The position numbers and the translations under genes are program-made. A stretch of 64,000 nucleotides of DNA from Hevea brasiliensis (taxonomy: Eukaryota > Streptophyta > Magnoliopsida > Malpighiales > Euphorbiaceae): positions 90,686,296-90,750,295 of the forward strand of contig NC_079501.1 in assembly GCF_030052815.1 (NCBI RefSeq). The letters run 5' to 3'. The first letter of the stretch is position 1. Each line of letters opens with the position of its first letter. Below, one piece after another: positions 62,438 to 64,000 of the stretch. The notes below the pieces were generated by a model. The model was not told the origin of the DNA, did not search any database, and was given only the letters and a program-made list of their open reading frames with translations.

Positions 62438-62987
62438 TATCATGAACCAATTTCTGGGCCGGACTGACACTATGACTTAAGCCAACATAAGACTCTTGAA
62501 ACCCATAGTAAGCCTAACTATTTCTAGCCCAACCATAAAACCCATAAATATAGTCCAATTTTAAAAAAGGACAAAATCCGGCCATAAATTATACTGTCCA
62601 ACAGGGAGCCTTAACTCACCCTACCTATAAACCAATTAAATAACAATATGGGGAGCTCAGCTCACCCTTACAATCCTCAAAGTAGATAAATAATCAAATG
62701 GGAGCTTAGCTCCCTCATCCAAAGAAATGAATATCTCAAGCATCCAAACATATCCACATAAATAAGTTTACAACTCCAAAAATTTAGTTATTACAACTTC
62801 AGATAAGAATAATACATTATTGGTACATGTAGAGTTCTAGAATTGAACAAAGATAATAAAAGTAAAACTGAACTTTTCTGGTTTAACTTGTGAGAAAAGA
62901 AAGCAGGTTATTTTTAACAAGTCAACTTGTCACCTAAGGAAAAATATTTAAACAGGGGTGAGTTTTCGACTCATAGAGTAAAATATT
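62438..62987 (-). repeat. Third B-like LTR, cut by an A/C-like LTR
   Basis: Collinear with the + strand of 28267-28790: tctgggccggactgacact, agtaagcctaactatt, gacaaaatccggccata, ggggagctcagctcaccct, atgggagcttagctccctcatcc, gactcatagagtaaaat. The terminal tgtcacgaccc has become tatcatgaacc. It stops at 62988. Confidence 0.8.
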
Positions 62988-64000
62988 TATAACGCCTTAC
63001 TTTAGGTAGTACCATACATTCTACTGTTCTGGTGACTAATATCTGTCTAGATGGCTGGAATGTCTGGAACTACCCTTAAATTTAAGTAAGAAGTCATAAT
63101 TTAAATTAATAAAGATCAAATAAGGTTAAAGAAAAAATAAAAAAAGTGGAGTATAAATCAGTTAAATGTGCATAAGTCTTGGTGATGGGTAACACCACTG
63201 AGAAGTAATTATGGGTTAGGTTCTTACTTTAATTCATGTAGAACCTTGTAAAATTCTTAATTAAGGCTTAATTGAAGCATTATTATGAATTAATAAGTTA
63301 AAGAAATGAAAAGATATAAGGTCAAATAAGCAGAGTAAAAATCAAAGTGAAAAATGGAGTTGGAGATTTATCGGGCATTTTGAAAAAAATGAACATAAAT
63401 CCAGTAAGAATAAAATTTGGTCAATTAAATTTATAAGTCAAATATTAATCAAATATGTGAGTAATTAAGTTAATGAAGTTGGATTAATTAATTAACCATG
63501 ATTATGAAAATTAAATATAATTATCTAAATAGTCAAATGTAATGATTAGGATTCTCACCTTATTTACAAGTTTGCCATTCCCCTTATTTACAAATTTGTA
63601 TTATAGAATTAAAATAATATAAATATCTATAATTAGAGATAAGATCACCATCTTTATCCATCTTCTTCCTCCTCACATCTCTTAGCCGAACCTCATTCTC
63701 ACTCTTCCTCCATAGCTTGTTTTCTTCCAAGCTTGATTTTTCACAAATTCTCACCCTCCATCACTTAAGATAGCCTAATTAAGCTCTAATTTAGTGAGAG
63801 CACTACTTTAGAGCAAGAAATTTCAAGGATTTAGAAAGGTTTCCAACAAATCAAATTAGAAAAAACTCAAGAAGGCAATTCGGTCCATGCTAACAAGGGG
63901 CAAGGAAAAGACCACAAGGTTGATTAGAAGTGATTTTGAAGGGTTAAACAAGGATTAGAAGCTTGATTTTTGGTATGTGCACTCTTAATTTTTAACTTAA
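62988..64000 (+). repeat. A/C-like LTR start, runs off the window
   Basis: Opens tataacgcc where intact copies have tgtaacacc, then follows the A/C LTR: cattctactgttctggtgac, gatggctggaatgtctggaactac, ggtgatgggtaacaccac, and the segment with tcttcttcctcctcacatctc. The right end and any internal region are beyond the window. Confidence 0.8.

Noticed and set aside
1..64000. Search for tRNA, rRNA and other host genes besides MSH2
   Set aside because: No cloverleaf, rRNA block or further exon set was recognised by reading; the tRNA-like matches are the primer binding sites of the retrotransposons.

Overview
This is plant nuclear DNA. The window is AT-rich with microsatellites, holds one intron-containing single-copy gene (a full-length MSH2 mismatch-repair gene of the usual plant architecture), and is otherwise mostly Ty3/gypsy LTR retrotransposons of the chromovirus type. 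The MSH2 protein resembles the Arabidopsis one closely, so a eudicot is likely. A woody, repeat-rich eudicot such as one of the Euphorbiaceae is only a guess.

Layout. (1) 1-7695: 3' part of a + strand gypsy element (A) with decayed gag-pol and a 3.7 kb 3' LTR. It lies inside the integrase of a minus-strand gypsy element (D, 7696-11954: pol, gag, primer binding site, 0.56 kb LTR), which itself abuts an older LTR remnant related to element B (11955-12425). (2) 12426-17580: AT-rich intergenic DNA. (3) 17699-27372, minus strand: MSH2, 13 coding exons, 936 codons plus stop, all junctions GT-AG. Intron 9 carries a 5'-truncated LINE with an 18-bp target-site duplication (TSD). An E2F-type site lies about 90 bp upstream of the ATG. 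(4) 28267-50843: minus-strand gypsy element B (2.64 kb LTRs, TSD attat). Its right LTR is split by + strand gypsy element C (37030-49293, 3.7 kb LTRs, same family as A). (5) 50844-54748: intergenic DNA with microsatellites and one inverted repeat. (6) 54749-60930: old B-like LTR in + orientation, split by a solo LTR of the A/C type (57599-60770, TSD gttga). (7) 60931-62437: intergenic. (8) 62438-62987: another B-like LTR (minus) interrupted by a further A/C-like LTR (62988 to the window end).

The only host gene supported is MSH2. Everything else is transposon sequence in nested layers: B-like LTRs are the oldest layer, D and the A/C elements were inserted later. All polyproteins read carry premature stops or frameshifts; most of the stops are CAG to TAG type changes.

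I found no convincing new cellular system. The least expected signals are two sets of RNA-hairpin-like elements inside the LTRs (one in the A/C family, one in the B family). Their stems change sequence between copies or between repeat units while pairing is kept.
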